The notes below the pieces were generated by a model that was not told the DNA's origin, searched no databases, and saw nothing but the letters and a program-made list of their open reading frames with translations. 64,000 nt of DNA from Streptomyces sp. NBC_00162 (GTDB taxonomy: Bacteria; Actinomycetota; Actinomycetes; Streptomycetales; Streptomycetaceae): assembly GCF_024611995.1 (NCBI RefSeq), contig NZ_CP102509.1, positions 8,370,001-8,434,000 on the forward strand. The letters are read 5' to 3'. The first letter of the stretch is position 1; the number at the start of each line of letters is the position of its first letter. Both the position numbers and the translations under genes were made by a program. Below, one piece after another: positions 45,918-55,157 of this stretch.

Positions 45918-46257
45918 CGCCCCCACAAGCCTCCCGGGCGGCAGGTCTTGACACGGTCGCCTTCACGTGGCGCACTGGAACCACCCAGCCATACGGAAGC
46001 TGCTTTCCGCATCGTGGATGATCCGTTGATGCAGTCTTCGGCAGGGAAAATCGGGGCTCGCTCACCCCGCGACACCCCGGCTCGGGCAACTCCCACGTTC
46101 CCCGTTCCTCAGGGCACTTCCATGCCCTCGGGCCCTCCTGCCGCCCGCTCGACTGCGTCATCGAACCAGTCCACACGGCCCTCCGAGGCATCGGCCGCTC
46201 CCCAGCGCGCCCCTCCCCGGCGACCGCCGTGCCACAGCAGCCCAGGAGGTACCTCCC
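45918..46257. other. Promoter region of the second NCS2 permease
   Basis: No gene. It contains the palindrome at 45994-46009 and a permease leader of about 250 bases. Confidence 0.45.
45994..46009. promoter_or_regulatory. Purine-permease motif, site 3 (CGGAA-N6-TTCCG)
   Basis: CGGAAGCTGCTTTCCG has perfect 5-bp arms and a 6-bp spacer. The core GGAA (45995-45998) and TTCC (46005-46008) match sites 1 and 2. It lies 249 bases upstream of the permease start. Confidence 0.55.
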
Positions 46258-47709
46258 GTGTCGCCCACCGCCATCCCCAGCCCCGCCCCGGCCCCCGCGC
46301 CGGACCCGGCCACGGACCCCGCCGCGAAGCATCCCGTCGACCAGACCCTGCCGTTCGGAAAGCTCCTCGGCGCCGGTCTCCAGCACGTGGCGGCCATGTA
46401 CGCCGGTGTCGTCGCACCGCCTCTGATCGTCGGCATCGGCGTGGGACTGAGCACGGCAGAGATCGCGTTCCTGATGGGCGCCAGCCTATTCACCGCCGGT
46501 ATCGCCACCCTGCTGCAGACCATCGGCTTCTGGAAGGTCGGCGCGCGTCTCCCCTTCGTCAACGGCGTCTCCTTCGCCGGCGTGGCCCCGATGCTGGCCA
46601 TCGCCAAGGCCGAGGGCCCCGATGACGCACTGCCCGTGATCTACGGCGCCGTGATCGTGGCCGGAGTGTTCGGCTTCCTGCTCGCCCCCTGGTTCTGCAA
46701 ACTCATCCGGTTCTTCCCGCCCGTCGTCACCGGCACAGTCATCACCCTCATCGGTGTGTCCCTGCTGCCCGTCGCCTTCAACTGGGCGCAGGGCGGCAAC
46801 CCGCAGGCCGCGGACTACGGAGACATCAAATACATCGGCCTCGCCGCCGCGACCCTCCTGATCACCGTGGTACTCCGCAGAGTGCTGAGCGGCTTCCTCA
46901 AGCAGATCTCCATCCTGCTGGGGCTCGTCGCCGGCACCCTGATCGCCCTGCCCCTCGGCCTCGCGGACTTCAGCGCCGTCACCGATGCCGACATCATCGG
47001 CTTCCCCGCGCCCTTCCACTTCGGCGCCCCGCAATTCGCCGCCGCAGCCATCATCTCCATGATCATCGTGATGATCGTCTCCATGACCGAGAGCACAGCC
47101 GACGTGCTCGCCCTCGGCCAGATCGTCGACAAGCCCGCAGACGAGAAGACCCTCGCCGCAGCACTGCGCGCAGACGGCCTGGGCACCGCGCTGAGCCCGT
47201 TCTTCAACGGCTTCGCCGCCAGCGCCTTCGCACAGAACGTCGGCCTGGTCGCCATCACCAAGGTCCGCAGCCGCTACGTCGTGGCCGCGGCCGGCGGCAT
47301 CCTCATCCTGCTGGGCCTGTGCCCGTTCCTCGCCTCAGTCGTCGCCCTGGTCCCTCAGCCCGTCCTCGGCGGCGTCGGCCTCGCCCTGTTCGGCACCGTG
47401 GCCGCCAGCGGAATCCAGACCCTCACCCAGGCCGGCCTCGACCGCGGCGACAACATCCTCATCGTGGCCATCAGCCTCGGCATCGGCGTCATCCCCATGG
47501 CCAGCCCGAACTTCTACCACGCCTTCCCCGAGAGCGTGCGCATCGTCCTCGACTCCGGCATCAGCACCGGCTGCGTCGTCGCCGTACTGCTCAACCTCGC
47601 CTTCAACCACATCGGCCGCGGCAGTCAGAGCGACACCGCCGACACGGCCACCACGCTGCACGGCACCACCCCGCAAACAGTGCCGGCTGCGGCCGCACAA
47701 GTGCACTGA
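46258..47709 (+). CDS. NCS2 nucleobase:cation symporter (xanthine/uracil permease)
   Basis: A 483-residue transporter, intact counterpart of the 43.4-44.8 kb gene. The N-terminus is Pro/Ala-rich; the QH motif is LQHVAAMYAGVVAPPLIVGI. ESTADVLALGQIVDKPADEK and the NCS2 signature QNVGLVAITKVRSR follow. Predicted 12-14 membrane segments. The family imports purines or uracil; the exact substrate cannot be read from sequence by eye. GTG 46258 has AGGAGG eight bases upstream. The paired permeases suggest two purine substrates or affinities. Confidence 0.92.
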   Translation: MSPTAIPSPAPAPAPDPATDPAAKHPVDQTLPFGKLLGAGLQHVAAMYAGVVAPPLIVGIGVGLSTAEIAFLMGASLFTAGIATLLQTIGFWKVGARLPFVNGVSFAGVAPMLAIAKAEGPDDALPVIYGAVIVAGVFGFLLAPWFCKLIRFFPPVVTGTVITLIGVSLLPVAFNWAQGGNPQAADYGDIKYIGLAAATLLITVVLRRVLSGFLKQISILLGLVAGTLIALPLGLADFSAVTDADIIGFPAPFHFGAPQFAAAAIISMIIVMIVSMTESTADVLALGQIVDKPADEKTLAAALRADGLGTALSPFFNGFAASAFAQNVGLVAITKVRSRYVVAAAGGILILLGLCPFLASVVALVPQPVLGGVGLALFGTVAASGIQTLTQAGLDRGDNILIVAISLGIGVIPMASPNFYHAFPESVRIVLDSGISTGCVVAVLLNLAFNHIGRGSQSDTADTATTLHGTTPQTVPAAAAQVH

Positions 47710-48099
47710 CCGCGGACAGCGGGTGGGGGATGCGCTCCTTGGATGGAGGCGCACACCCCACTCGTGTGTTCAGGGGGAGTGCGGCCAGGGCGGGCAGCGT
47801 CGCAAGCCGGACGGTCGGCAAGGCCCTCCTCACCCAGCTCGGACCCGGCGAACGCCGCGACCACATCCAACGCCATCGCATGGATTCCGCAGGGCGCGGC
47901 TTGTACGTGCTGCGGTCGAGGCCGTGTGGGCGTTGTGTAGGGCCCGCGGCCGTTTGTGGGCCTGTCCCGGTTTCCGGATAGGTTCCGCCCAACCCGGCCC
48001 CTGACAGTGCCTCACGGGGTCCAGGAGAACATAGGAGGACCCGGGTTATGGACAGGGTTGCCAGCTGTCCGGTGTCCGCTGCGGTGTTGGGAGTCTGTG
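47710..48099. other. Gene-free stretch between convergent genes
   Basis: Overlapping open frames only, none with start signals or motifs. Confidence 0.45.
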
Positions 48100-48840
48100 T
48101 CAGCGCGCCGCGGCAACCGAGTCGATGGTGCCGTGCCAGGTCCGGCGGTAGCCGTCGCGGAGAGGGCCGCCGACGAGGTCGAGCACGTTCGACGCTGCGC
48201 TGATCAGTGCTGCGGGCTCGCCTGACCGGCACAAGTGGCGGTGTCCTTCGAGAAGGGCGGCTCCGCGCTGTGGGTCGGCTTCCATCAGGCGGCGGGGCAG
48301 CCACTTCCCGCCGCCGATCCAGGCGTGATGGTGGTCGCAGAGCAGATCGGCGGCGGCGTTGACCACGTACCCGGCCACGGCCAGCCGCTCGATGGGGTCA
48401 CTCGCGTCAGTTAGGTCGTCCAGCGCGTCCGTCAGACCGTAGCGTTTCGTATCGACGGTCTCCGGTTCCAGTGCAGGCGGACCTTGACGAAGGTCCGCTT
48501 CGGCCAGGGCGCGAGCGCGCCCGGCCTCGCCATTGGAATCGACCAGAACGAGACCGGAGGCGTACATGTTCTGAAGGACCGCCCGGCGTGCGGCGACGTC
48601 TGCGGCGAACAGCTCCAGGAGACCGGTACGGGTGTGGACGAAGAGTTCTACGACCCGTTCCTCGAACCGGATCGTCTCCCGGCAGGTCACGCCGCCGTCC
48701 TCGATGAGCACCGCGATGTCCAGGTCACTGCTGGCAGTGGCTCGTCCGGTAGCCGTAGAGCCGGCGAGGACCACGGAGAGGGCGTCGGGGAAACGATCGT
48801 GGGCAAGCCGTCGCGCTTGTTCGATGGGGTCTGCGTGCAT
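48100..48840 (-). CDS. Nucleotidyltransferase-domain protein (MNT/ANT-like)
   Basis: A protein of about 246 residues. The N-terminal minimal nucleotidyltransferase motif is VLAGSTATGRATASSDLDIA, the G-S-x-x-x-G/D-x-D signature with its metal-binding Asp pair. A helical C-terminal domain follows (VAGYVVNAAADLLCDHHHAW, near residue 150) that resembles the substrate-binding half of aminoglycoside or kanamycin nucleotidyltransferases. It may modify a small molecule or act as an antitoxin-type AMPylase. The start at 48840 is the most family-like; an upstream start at 48894 is possible and neither has a strong site. Confidence 0.8.
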   Translation of the reverse strand: MHADPIEQARRLAHDRFPDALSVVLAGSTATGRATASSDLDIAVLIEDGGVTCRETIRFEERVVELFVHTRTGLLELFAADVAARRAVLQNMYASGLVLVDSNGEAGRARALAEADLRQGPPALEPETVDTKRYGLTDALDDLTDASDPIERLAVAGYVVNAAADLLCDHHHAWIGGGKWLPRRLMEADPQRGAALLEGHRHLCRSGEPAALISAASNVLDLVGGPLRDGYRRTWHGTIDSVAAAR

Positions 48841-49072
48841 GAGCGGCAGAGTGCCAGGAGACTTGATCAATGGCGAGTCGATTGTGGACGGCACGGCCCG
48901 AGCATCTCGATGCCCGGGCAGGTGCGGACTGTTCTGCAGCGCATGACGCGGGTTAGGTGCTCGATGAGGGGGTGTGGAGGCTGCGTGCGGCGGCCGGGTC
49001 GCCAGCCTCTCCGGTCCTCCGTGGCGGTGCGGACCGTCGTCTGCGGTAGCGCGGCTGTCAGGTTGAGCAGCG
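48841..49072. other. Gene-free stretch
   Basis: Divergent interval between the nucleotidyltransferase and the hypothetical gene at 49.1 kb; nothing supported beyond promoter space. Confidence 0.4.
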
Positions 49073-49558
49073 TTGTTCCCCGCGGGTCAGGCTGGTCCGG
49101 CGACGTCCCAGGTGGCGGTTCTGCGGCGCGGCCAGCCGGTGGGTACGGGTGACGTTGCCCGGATGCCGGACGCCAACACGTACTGCCTGGTGTCGATTCG
49201 CGAGCGGGCGTCGGACCGGCAGTGCTTCGGGCTTGCGGCGAAGCGGAAGCCGCAGGGCCATGTGCACGTGGGTAGAGGTGCTCCGCATGGCGTTGGCAGC
49301 GCGGCCGAGCCGCACCGGTTGTGCCTCACCGTCAGCGTTGTCGAGAACGCCGGCGGGCCCTTCGCCTACACCGGCGGTACGCCGGAGCACGCAACCCCGG
49401 TGCAGGAAGCCACGGTGAAGTTCCCCTCGGGCAGGGCGATGACATTTCTGACGTACGAATTCCCGGAGGCCGTGAGCATCCCGATGGACGCTGAAATCTG
49501 CAGTCCCGACCGGGCTGTCTGGTTCAAAGCATTCGAACCGTACGCTATCGGGCAATAG
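49073..49558 (+). CDS. Hypothetical protein
   Basis: Up to 161 residues; the start is unclear (49073 or ATG 49163). Codon third positions are strongly G/C, supporting coding: [60 protein letters not shown]. No membrane helix or known motif. Its last codons overlap the convergent IS5 fragment, so the natural C-terminus may have been replaced by the insertion. Confidence 0.45.
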   Translation: MFPAGQAGPATSQVAVLRRGQPVGTGDVARMPDANTYCLVSIRERASDRQCFGLAAKRKPQGHVHVGRGAPHGVGSAAEPHRLCLTVSVVENAGGPFAYTGGTPEHATPVQEATVKFPSGRAMTFLTYEFPEAVSIPMDAEICSPDRAVWFKAFEPYAIGQ

Positions 49559-49755
49559 CTGATGGTTGCCTGCTGTGACTGGCCGAGGGACTGAGCTTCC
49601 TCTGCCGAGTAATGCGTCGGGTCATAAGGGTGATGGCTGCCCAAGTGATGAGGGCTTCGGAGTGCTGGACGAGCCTCTCGTAGTCGCGAGCGTGGCAGCG
49701 GGCGTGCATGAGCCAGGCAAGAGTGCCTTCGACGACCCATCGGCGGGGCAGGACG
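49545..49755 (-). mobile_element. IS5-family transposase C-terminal fragment
   Basis: The minus strand reads [52 protein letters not shown] and a stop at 49545-49547. This is the end of an IS5-family transposase, with the final catalytic Glu in WVVEGTLAW. The rest of the element is missing; it abuts the stop of the hydrolase gene. A sister fragment occurs at 55158-55300. Confidence 0.75.
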
Positions 49756-49766
49756 GCGTGTCTGGT

Positions 49767-50753
49767 TCAGCCCTGGAGGGCGGTGAGCCAGTCGGTCAGC
49801 AGGCGGTTGACCTCGTCGGGGCGTTCCTGCTGGATCCAGTGGCCGCAGCCTTCCAGCAGGTGGGAGGCGGACAGGGCGGGGAGGGTGGAGGGGTAGGCGT
49901 TGATGGCGTCGGCCATCCAGGTGGTGGAGGCGTCCAGGGTGCCGCCGATGAAGAGGGACGGCTGCTTGATCGGGGCTCCGCGGTGGGGGGCGAGGTCCTC
50001 CCAGTCACGGTCCATGTTGCGGTAGCGGTTGAGGGCGCCGGTCAGGCCGGTGCGCTCGAACTCCGCGGCGTAGACGCCGAGGTCGTCCTCGCTCAGCCAG
50101 GCGGGGAGCTTGCCTGCGGGGAAGCGGTCGCGCAGTCGGCCGCCGTGGGTGACGAAGTGCGGGTCGGCCTCGCCCTGGGCGGGCATGGTGTCGGCGGACA
50201 GCGCCGCATAGAAGCCGGCGAGCCAGCCCCGGACGTCGGGCTCGATCTCCCCCTCGGCGCGGCCGGGCTCCTGGAAGTAGGAGACGTAGAACTCCTGCTC
50301 AGGGCCGCCGATCTGGCCGAAGATGTCGGTGGGGCGGGGGCCGCCCGGCGGCGCGTAGGGGACGCTCAGCAGGCCGACGGCGCGGAAGACCTCCGGGTGT
50401 AGCAGGGCGGAGGAGGCGGCGATGTTGGATCCCCAGTCGTGGCCGACGACCACCGCGCTCTCCTCGCCGAGGGCGCGTACCGCGGTGACGTTGTCCTCCA
50501 CCAGGTCGAGCATCCGGTAGGCGTCGGTCTCGGCGGGTTTGGAGGAGCGGCCGTAGCCGCGCACGTCGATCGCCACCGCCCGGTAGCCGGCGGCGGCGAG
50601 GGCCGGGAGCTGGCGGCGCCAGGAGTACCAGGACTCGGGGAAGCCGTGCACGAGCAGGACCAGCGGGCCGGTGCCCTGCTCGACCAGGTGCAGGCGCCCG
50701 GCCGGGGTCTCGATGGTGCGGTGGCGGAGCTCGGCTGTCGGCTCGGGCTGCAT
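49767..50753 (-). CDS. Alpha/beta hydrolase, epoxide-hydrolase-like
   Basis: A 328-residue hydrolase. The oxyanion motif is LLVHGFPESWYSWRRQLPAL, and the nucleophile elbow is VVVGHDWGSN, with an Asp nucleophile as in epoxide hydrolases. A cap domain (YFQEPGRAEGEIEPDVRGWL) lies in the middle and a C-terminal LLEGCGHWIQQERP carries the catalytic His. It opens epoxides to diols in the cytosol, for detoxification or secondary metabolism. ATG 50753 has GAGGAG nine bases upstream. It is divergent from an XRE-cupin regulator, which may control it. Confidence 0.93.
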   Translation of the reverse strand: MQPEPTAELRHRTIETPAGRLHLVEQGTGPLVLLVHGFPESWYSWRRQLPALAAAGYRAVAIDVRGYGRSSKPAETDAYRMLDLVEDNVTAVRALGEESAVVVGHDWGSNIAASSALLHPEVFRAVGLLSVPYAPPGGPRPTDIFGQIGGPEQEFYVSYFQEPGRAEGEIEPDVRGWLAGFYAALSADTMPAQGEADPHFVTHGGRLRDRFPAGKLPAWLSEDDLGVYAAEFERTGLTGALNRYRNMDRDWEDLAPHRGAPIKQPSLFIGGTLDASTTWMADAINAYPSTLPALSASHLLEGCGHWIQQERPDEVNRLLTDWLTALQG

Positions 50754-50894
50754 GGGCTTCTCCTCGGTTCGCGGGCGTACGCAGGTACCCGTCGATCATG
50801 CGGCGCGGCGGCCGCCCGACGCGATCAGCGTTGCCATTCTGGCAAGCTCGCAGGACAGGGCGGTGGAGCGGTGCGGCCGGAGGGAGCGGGAACG

Positions 50895-51491
50895 GTGACA
50901 CGCGACGACCTGGACGGCACGTTGGCGGGGATGGGGCCCAGGCTGCGAGCTGCGCGCGAGCAGCACGGCGCCACGCTCGCCGGTATCGGCTGTGCGACCG
51001 GCATCTCGCCGAGCACGCTGTCGCGGATCGAGACCGGCCGACGCAAGCCCACCCTGGAGGTGGTGCTGCAGTTGGCGAAGGAGTACGGCGTCTCCCTCGA
51101 CGCGCTGGCCGGTACCGCACCCGCCCCGGTGGCCGAGCCGCGCACCTCGACGCCGCTGAGCTTCGGCGACGACAAGGCGGTTCTGCCGCTCACCCGGTAC
51201 GTCGGCGGCTTGCACGCCCACAAGCACGTACTGCCCGCCGTCGAGGATCCGCCCGCGCGGCCCCGGCAGGTCTCCCACGAGGGCTACGAGTGGCTGTGCG
51301 TTCTGTACGGGCGGCTCTGGCTCGCGCTGGGCAAGCAGGATCTTGTCCTGGCCGCCGGGGATGTCGCCGAGTTCGACACCCGCACCCCGCACGGGCTGGC
51401 GAACGCCGGCCCCGGCGGGCCGGTCGAGTACCTGATCTTGTTCGGGCCGCAGGGCGAACGACTGCGGCCGCGGACCACTGGCCCCCGGTAG
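50895..51491 (+). CDS. XRE-cupin transcriptional regulator
   Basis: A 198-residue two-domain regulator. The HTH is LRAAREQHGATLAGIGCATG, then SPSTLSRIETGRRKPTLEVV (residues about 15-65). The C-terminal cupin has VSHEGYEWLCVLYGRLWLAL and VAEFDTRTPHGLANAG. Members sense small ligands and regulate nearby metabolic genes. GTG 50895 has GGAG upstream. It is divergent from the epoxide hydrolase, separated by 141 bases. The upstream in-frame extension is antisense to the hydrolase and is rejected. Confidence 0.9.
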   Translation: MTRDDLDGTLAGMGPRLRAAREQHGATLAGIGCATGISPSTLSRIETGRRKPTLEVVLQLAKEYGVSLDALAGTAPAPVAEPRTSTPLSFGDDKAVLPLTRYVGGLHAHKHVLPAVEDPPARPRQVSHEGYEWLCVLYGRLWLALGKQDLVLAAGDVAEFDTRTPHGLANAGPGGPVEYLILFGPQGERLRPRTTGPR

Positions 51492-51650
51492 CCCGACAAC
51501 CCCCGTGACCGATCCAGACCCGGTACCGCTCAGCGACGGGCAGCGGCCGCAGGCCACCGGGCATCTTCGGCAGCCCATGCCCCGACCCTTGACCTGCGAC
51601 CCGGCCGCAGCACTGCAAAGATCTTCAGAACTGCAGGACTGGGTCAGTGC

Positions 51651-52046
51651 TCACTGGTCGAGGCCGGCGGAACCAGGAATTTCCCGTAGCGCTGTGACTT
51701 TCGCCGTAGCCGCGCGCTGTCGGCCCTCCTCGCTGTCGGTGGCGCTGGTGAGGGCGTCACGGAGGTTCCTCTCCCAGCGGTGGAGCCACTCCGCTTCCGC
51801 CATCCAGCTGTGGCTGCTCGAGTGGTCGCGCACGATCAGCTGCACTACCCGCTCATGCGTCAGCTCTCCCGCGAGGACCCAGGAGACAGCGACTTCGGCC
51901 GCCTGCTGGCTGCTGAAATCGATCGACGAAGCCGGTGATGACGGGACCGGATTGCCGGGGCAGCGCCCCGGAAGCTCTCTTTTCGTCCTCTTGACGATAT
52001 GGGCATGTCTCGTTATCGTCGCATTGACGAAATGAAGGGGGTTTGC
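51651..52046 (-). CDS. Hypothetical protein, possibly a fragment
   Basis: A frame of 131 residues whose C-terminal 90 look protein-like: QQAAEVAVSWVLAGELTHER, VVQLIVRDHSSSHSWMAEAE, WLHRWERNLRDALTSATDSE. The only available starts (52046 and upstream) overlap the promoter and start codon of the SPFH gene and have no ribosome site. It may be the remainder of a longer gene cut by rearrangement. No family recognised. Confidence 0.45.
   Translation of the reverse strand, partial: ANPLHFVNATITRHAHIVKRTKRELPGRCPGNPVPSSPASSIDFSSQQAAEVAVSWVLAGELTHERVVQLIVRDHSSSHSWMAEAEWLHRWERNLRDALTSATDSEEGRQRAATAKVTALREIPGSAGLDQ
51991..52020 (+). promoter_or_regulatory. Promoter of the SPFH operon with embedded inverted repeat
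   Basis: TTGACG (51991-51996), 17-bp spacer, TATCGT (52014-52019), a good sigma-70-type match. GACGATA (51993-51999) and TATCGTC (52014-52020) form a 7-bp inverted repeat covering both boxes, a plausible operator. Confidence 0.6.
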
Positions 52047-52047
52047 C

Positions 52048-53061
52048 ATGGCCGACATCACCCGGCGCTTCGGCTGGCGTCATCTGCGCTCCGCGCCCAC
52101 CGCCCACATCCGCCACCACAAGCGCGGCCGACTTGTCCACGACGGGCGGGGGCTCAGTTTCTGGTACCGGTCGCTGTCGGCGGCGCTTTCCGAAGTGCCG
52201 GTCGACGACCGGGAGCTGGCCATGGCGTTCCACGCCCGTACGTCCGACTTCCAGGACGTCGCCGTGCAGGCCACCGTCACCTACCGGATCAGCGACCCGG
52301 CCGAAGCCGCGGACCGACTCGACTTCTCCGTCGACCCGGACACCGGGAGCTGGCGCGGCGCCCCCCTGGAGCAGATCGCCACTCTCCTGACCGAGACCGC
52401 GCAGCAGCACACGCTGGACGTACTGGCCCGGACTCCGCTGGCCGTCGCCCTGGTGGACGGCGTCGCCTCCGTGCGGGGGAGTGTCGCCGCCGGTCTCGCT
52501 GCCGAGCCCAGGCTCCCGGCCACCGGCATCGATGTGGTGACCGTGCGGGTCGTGGCGATCCGCCCCGAGGCCGAGGTGGAGCGCGCCCTGCGCACCCCGG
52601 CCCGCGAGCAGATTCAGCAGGAGGCGGACCGGGCCACCTACGAACGGCGGGCCGTCGCCGTCGAGCGTGAGCGTGCCATCGCCGAGAACGAGCTGGCCAG
52701 TCAGATCGAACTGGCGCGACGCGAGGAGCAGCTGATCGACCAGCGCGGCACCAACACCCGCCGCGAGGCCGAGGAGAAGGCGGCGGCGGACGGCATACGG
52801 ACCGAGACCGAGGCGGCCCGCAAGGTCCGCCTGGCCCGCGCGGACGCCGAGGCGGCGCGCGAGACAGGCGCGGCGCGCGCCGAGGTTCAGGCTGCCTGGC
52901 TGCGCGTGCACGACGAAGCCGACACGGGCACGCTGCACGCCCTGGCGGCAACCCGGCTGGCGGAGAACCTGCCGCGGATCGAGAGCATCACGCTCTCTCC
53001 CGACGTCCTCACCGGACTCCTTACCAGGCTCGGACGTCCGGAAGGCGGCGCGGGCGCGTGA
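52048..53061 (+). CDS. SPFH/Band-7 domain protein
   Basis: A 337-residue protein. Residues about 20-190 form an SPFH fold (VPVDDRELAMAFHARTSDFQ, DVAVQATVTYRISDPAEAAD, ATGIDVVTVRVVAIRPEAEV). The following 100 residues are a long Glu/Arg/Ala coiled coil (REQIQQEADRATYERRAVAV, REAEEKAAADGIRTETEAAR). There is no N-terminal membrane anchor, unlike flotillins. SPFH proteins oligomerise into cages or scaffolds. ATG 52048 has GGGGG upstream. Its stop overlaps the start of the NAD-kinase-like gene. Confidence 0.88.
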   Translation: MADITRRFGWRHLRSAPTAHIRHHKRGRLVHDGRGLSFWYRSLSAALSEVPVDDRELAMAFHARTSDFQDVAVQATVTYRISDPAEAADRLDFSVDPDTGSWRGAPLEQIATLLTETAQQHTLDVLARTPLAVALVDGVASVRGSVAAGLAAEPRLPATGIDVVTVRVVAIRPEAEVERALRTPAREQIQQEADRATYERRAVAVERERAIAENELASQIELARREEQLIDQRGTNTRREAEEKAAADGIRTETEAARKVRLARADAEAARETGAARAEVQAAWLRVHDEADTGTLHALAATRLAENLPRIESITLSPDVLTGLLTRLGRPEGGAGA

Positions 53062-53957
53062 GCCTGGCCCCGCGGGTGGTGCTCGTGCACCGAAGGACCG
53101 AGTACGAGGAGCTGCTCGCCCGGCACGGGACGCACGGACAGGCCGCGTTCTTCCTCTCGAGCCGGGGCCGGTCGATCGACGAGGTGGTCCGCCGCCACGA
53201 GCGCACGCGGCAGGCGCTGCGGGAGGTGGCGGCGGCGGTGCCGCTCACCTGGCGCAGCTCCCGGGTGGAGCGGGCGGACCTGGACCGCTTCCTGTTCGCC
53301 CCGGAGGACGTGGTGGTCGTGGTCGGCCAGGACGGCCTGGTCGCCAACACCGCGAAGTATCTGCGCGGACAGCCGGTAGTGGGCATCGACACCGACCCGG
53401 GGCGCAACCCGGGGGTCCTGGTCCGTCACCGCTGCGCCGACGCGGCCGCCCTGCTGCGTGCGGCGACCGCCGCCGGGGGCCGGGCAGAGGAGCTGACCAT
53501 GGTCGAGGCCGTCGCCGACGACACCCAGCGCCTTCTCGCGCTGAACGAGATCTACCTGGGTTCGCCCGGTCACCAGACGGCCCGCTACCGCCTGGGCTCC
53601 GACGGCGAGAAGGGCCCGGGCGAGGCCCAGGCATCCTCCGGGGTGCTGGTGGGCACCGGCACGGGCGCCACCGGCTGGCTGCGTTCCCTGTGGCTGGAGC
53701 GCGGCAGCCCCGCGGGGCTGCCCGCCCCCTGCGACCGGCGGCTCCTGTGGTTCGTGCGCGAGGCCTGGCCCTCCCCGACGACCGGAACGACGAAGGTCGC
53801 CGGTGAGTTGGGGAAGGGGCAGGGGCTGCAGCTGACCGTGGAGTCGGACCGGATGGTGGTCTTCGGCGACGGAATGGAGAGCGACGCCCTAGAGCTGACC
53901 TGGGGCCAGAGCGTCCGGCTGGGCATCGCGGGAACGTCGCTGCACCTGGTGACGTGA
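53058..53957 (+). CDS. NAD(+) kinase-like protein
   Basis: A 299-residue protein with the NAD/diacylglycerol-kinase fold. The usual GGDGT motif appears as GQDGL (residues 90-94). ALNEIYLGSPGHQTARYRLG matches the NAD-kinase NE motif, and VGTGTGATGWLRS corresponds to the TPTGSTAY segment. Gly-to-Gln and Thr-to-Leu changes in the first motif suggest altered substrate or regulation. GTG 53058 overlaps the SPFH stop (GTGA), so the two are coupled and probably act together. It may phosphorylate NAD or a related nucleotide, or only bind it. Confidence 0.82.
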   Translation: MSLAPRVVLVHRRTEYEELLARHGTHGQAAFFLSSRGRSIDEVVRRHERTRQALREVAAAVPLTWRSSRVERADLDRFLFAPEDVVVVVGQDGLVANTAKYLRGQPVVGIDTDPGRNPGVLVRHRCADAAALLRAATAAGGRAEELTMVEAVADDTQRLLALNEIYLGSPGHQTARYRLGSDGEKGPGEAQASSGVLVGTGTGATGWLRSLWLERGSPAGLPAPCDRRLLWFVREAWPSPTTGTTKVAGELGKGQGLQLTVESDRMVVFGDGMESDALELTWGQSVRLGIAGTSLHLVT

Positions 53958-54516
53958 GCGCCCTGCCCGACCGGCTGTCGCCACTTCGGACCCACAGGAG
54001 GACGTGATCGGCGCAGGACGCATGCAGAGGATTGGCGAGAGCGGCGGCGCGCATGTCGTCGCCCAGCACCTGAACCTCCTGACAGCCGACACCTCCTGAA
54101 AGCAGACCTCGGGTAGTGCCCTGGTGGGCCGCCTTGTGGACGCGACCCTCCACTTCCTGAAGACGCCGCCCGCACCGCTGGCTTTGTTCATGAGAACGGG
54201 GTTCTGGCACAGATCTTGGGGAGTCGTGGCGGAGTGTCACGTCGATGTTCGATTGAAAGGAGACGGGTCCGAGTGAAGTGGCGTACGCCTTACTGCCTAT
54301 CGGTCGGGAGTGACGCTGCGACCCTCATCTCAAGGGTCTTTCGAACCATTGAGGCTCGGTCATCGCTCATTGCGGTGTAAACGGTCACGATTGAGGCGAC
54401 AGCCTCAATCTGGACCGATCCAACGAACCGCAGCCATGCGAGCTCGCAGAGTCCGTAGAACCGCCGGACGGTCAGCGGTGTCGACAGGCCACGGGTGCGG
54501 TAGCGCCGGGAGTGGA
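53958..54516. other. Gene-free stretch with a hairpin
   Basis: A 9-bp perfect hairpin, GATTGAGGC (54389-54397) with GCCTCAATC (54402-54410). A minus frame over 54290-54490 (LCELAWLRFVGSVQIEAVAS) is protein-like but has no start; it may be a gene fragment. Nothing else supported. Confidence 0.4.
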
Positions 54517-54921
54517 TCAGGGAATTTCGTCGATGAGGCTGCCAACGATCTGCGGGGGCTTGTCGACCGAGACGTGGGGGAGATCGGTCCCTCCGCAGGC
54601 GGCGAAGGCGGGATCGACCCGGGTGGGTTCCTGCGGCATACCGCCGGTGATGCCGGCGTCGTTGACCAGCACGTCGAGGCGTCCGGCCTGTTCCTCGATC
54701 AGTCGTGCGGCGGCGGTCACGCTCGCGCCGTCGGTCACGTCCAGTGGGAGGCCGAACGCGTCGACGCCGGCCGCGCGCAGTCTCGCCATAGCGGTCGTAC
54801 GGCGCTGATCGTCGCGGGCGCCGACGCCGATGCTCCAGCCGAGGGCGCCGAGGCCTGCGGCGGTCTCGTACCCGATTCCTTTGTTCGCGTCGGTGACCAG
54901 CGCAATCGTTCGTTCGCTCAT
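54517..54921 (-). pseudogene. Short-chain dehydrogenase/reductase, truncated and decayed
   Basis: The frame starts SERTIALVTDANKGIGYETA, where the Rossmann motif TGxxxGIG has become TDxxxGIG, and continues DVLVNDAGITGGMPQEPTRV, where the NNAG motif reads NDAG. After VDPAFAACGG the homology stops at about residue 115; the Ser-Tyr-Lys catalytic half is missing. Two decayed motifs plus truncation indicate a pseudogene rather than a sequencing artefact. Confidence 0.75.
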
Positions 54922-55157
54922 GGGGCCATGCCCCGGTGAGGGTCCAAGACCGATAAGGCACGTTGGCTTTTGACAGGGGTTCTGCGAACGGCGACCTGGG
55001 GAAGCGTGACCGCCCGGAGGGGTTCGCAGAACTCTCGCATCTGATCATTCATGAGAACCCGTGGCGTCCCGGGCGTTGGCGATCGCGATGGTCACGGGCT
55101 CGCGCGGAGGTGGTTGCGTTCGCCGTTGTGGTCGAGGACGCACAGGACCTCGGCGGG

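Noticed and set aside
53889..54191. 100-codon minus-strand frame after the NAD-kinase-like gene
   Set aside because: Partly antisense to the kinase gene and without motifs; I could not support a gene.
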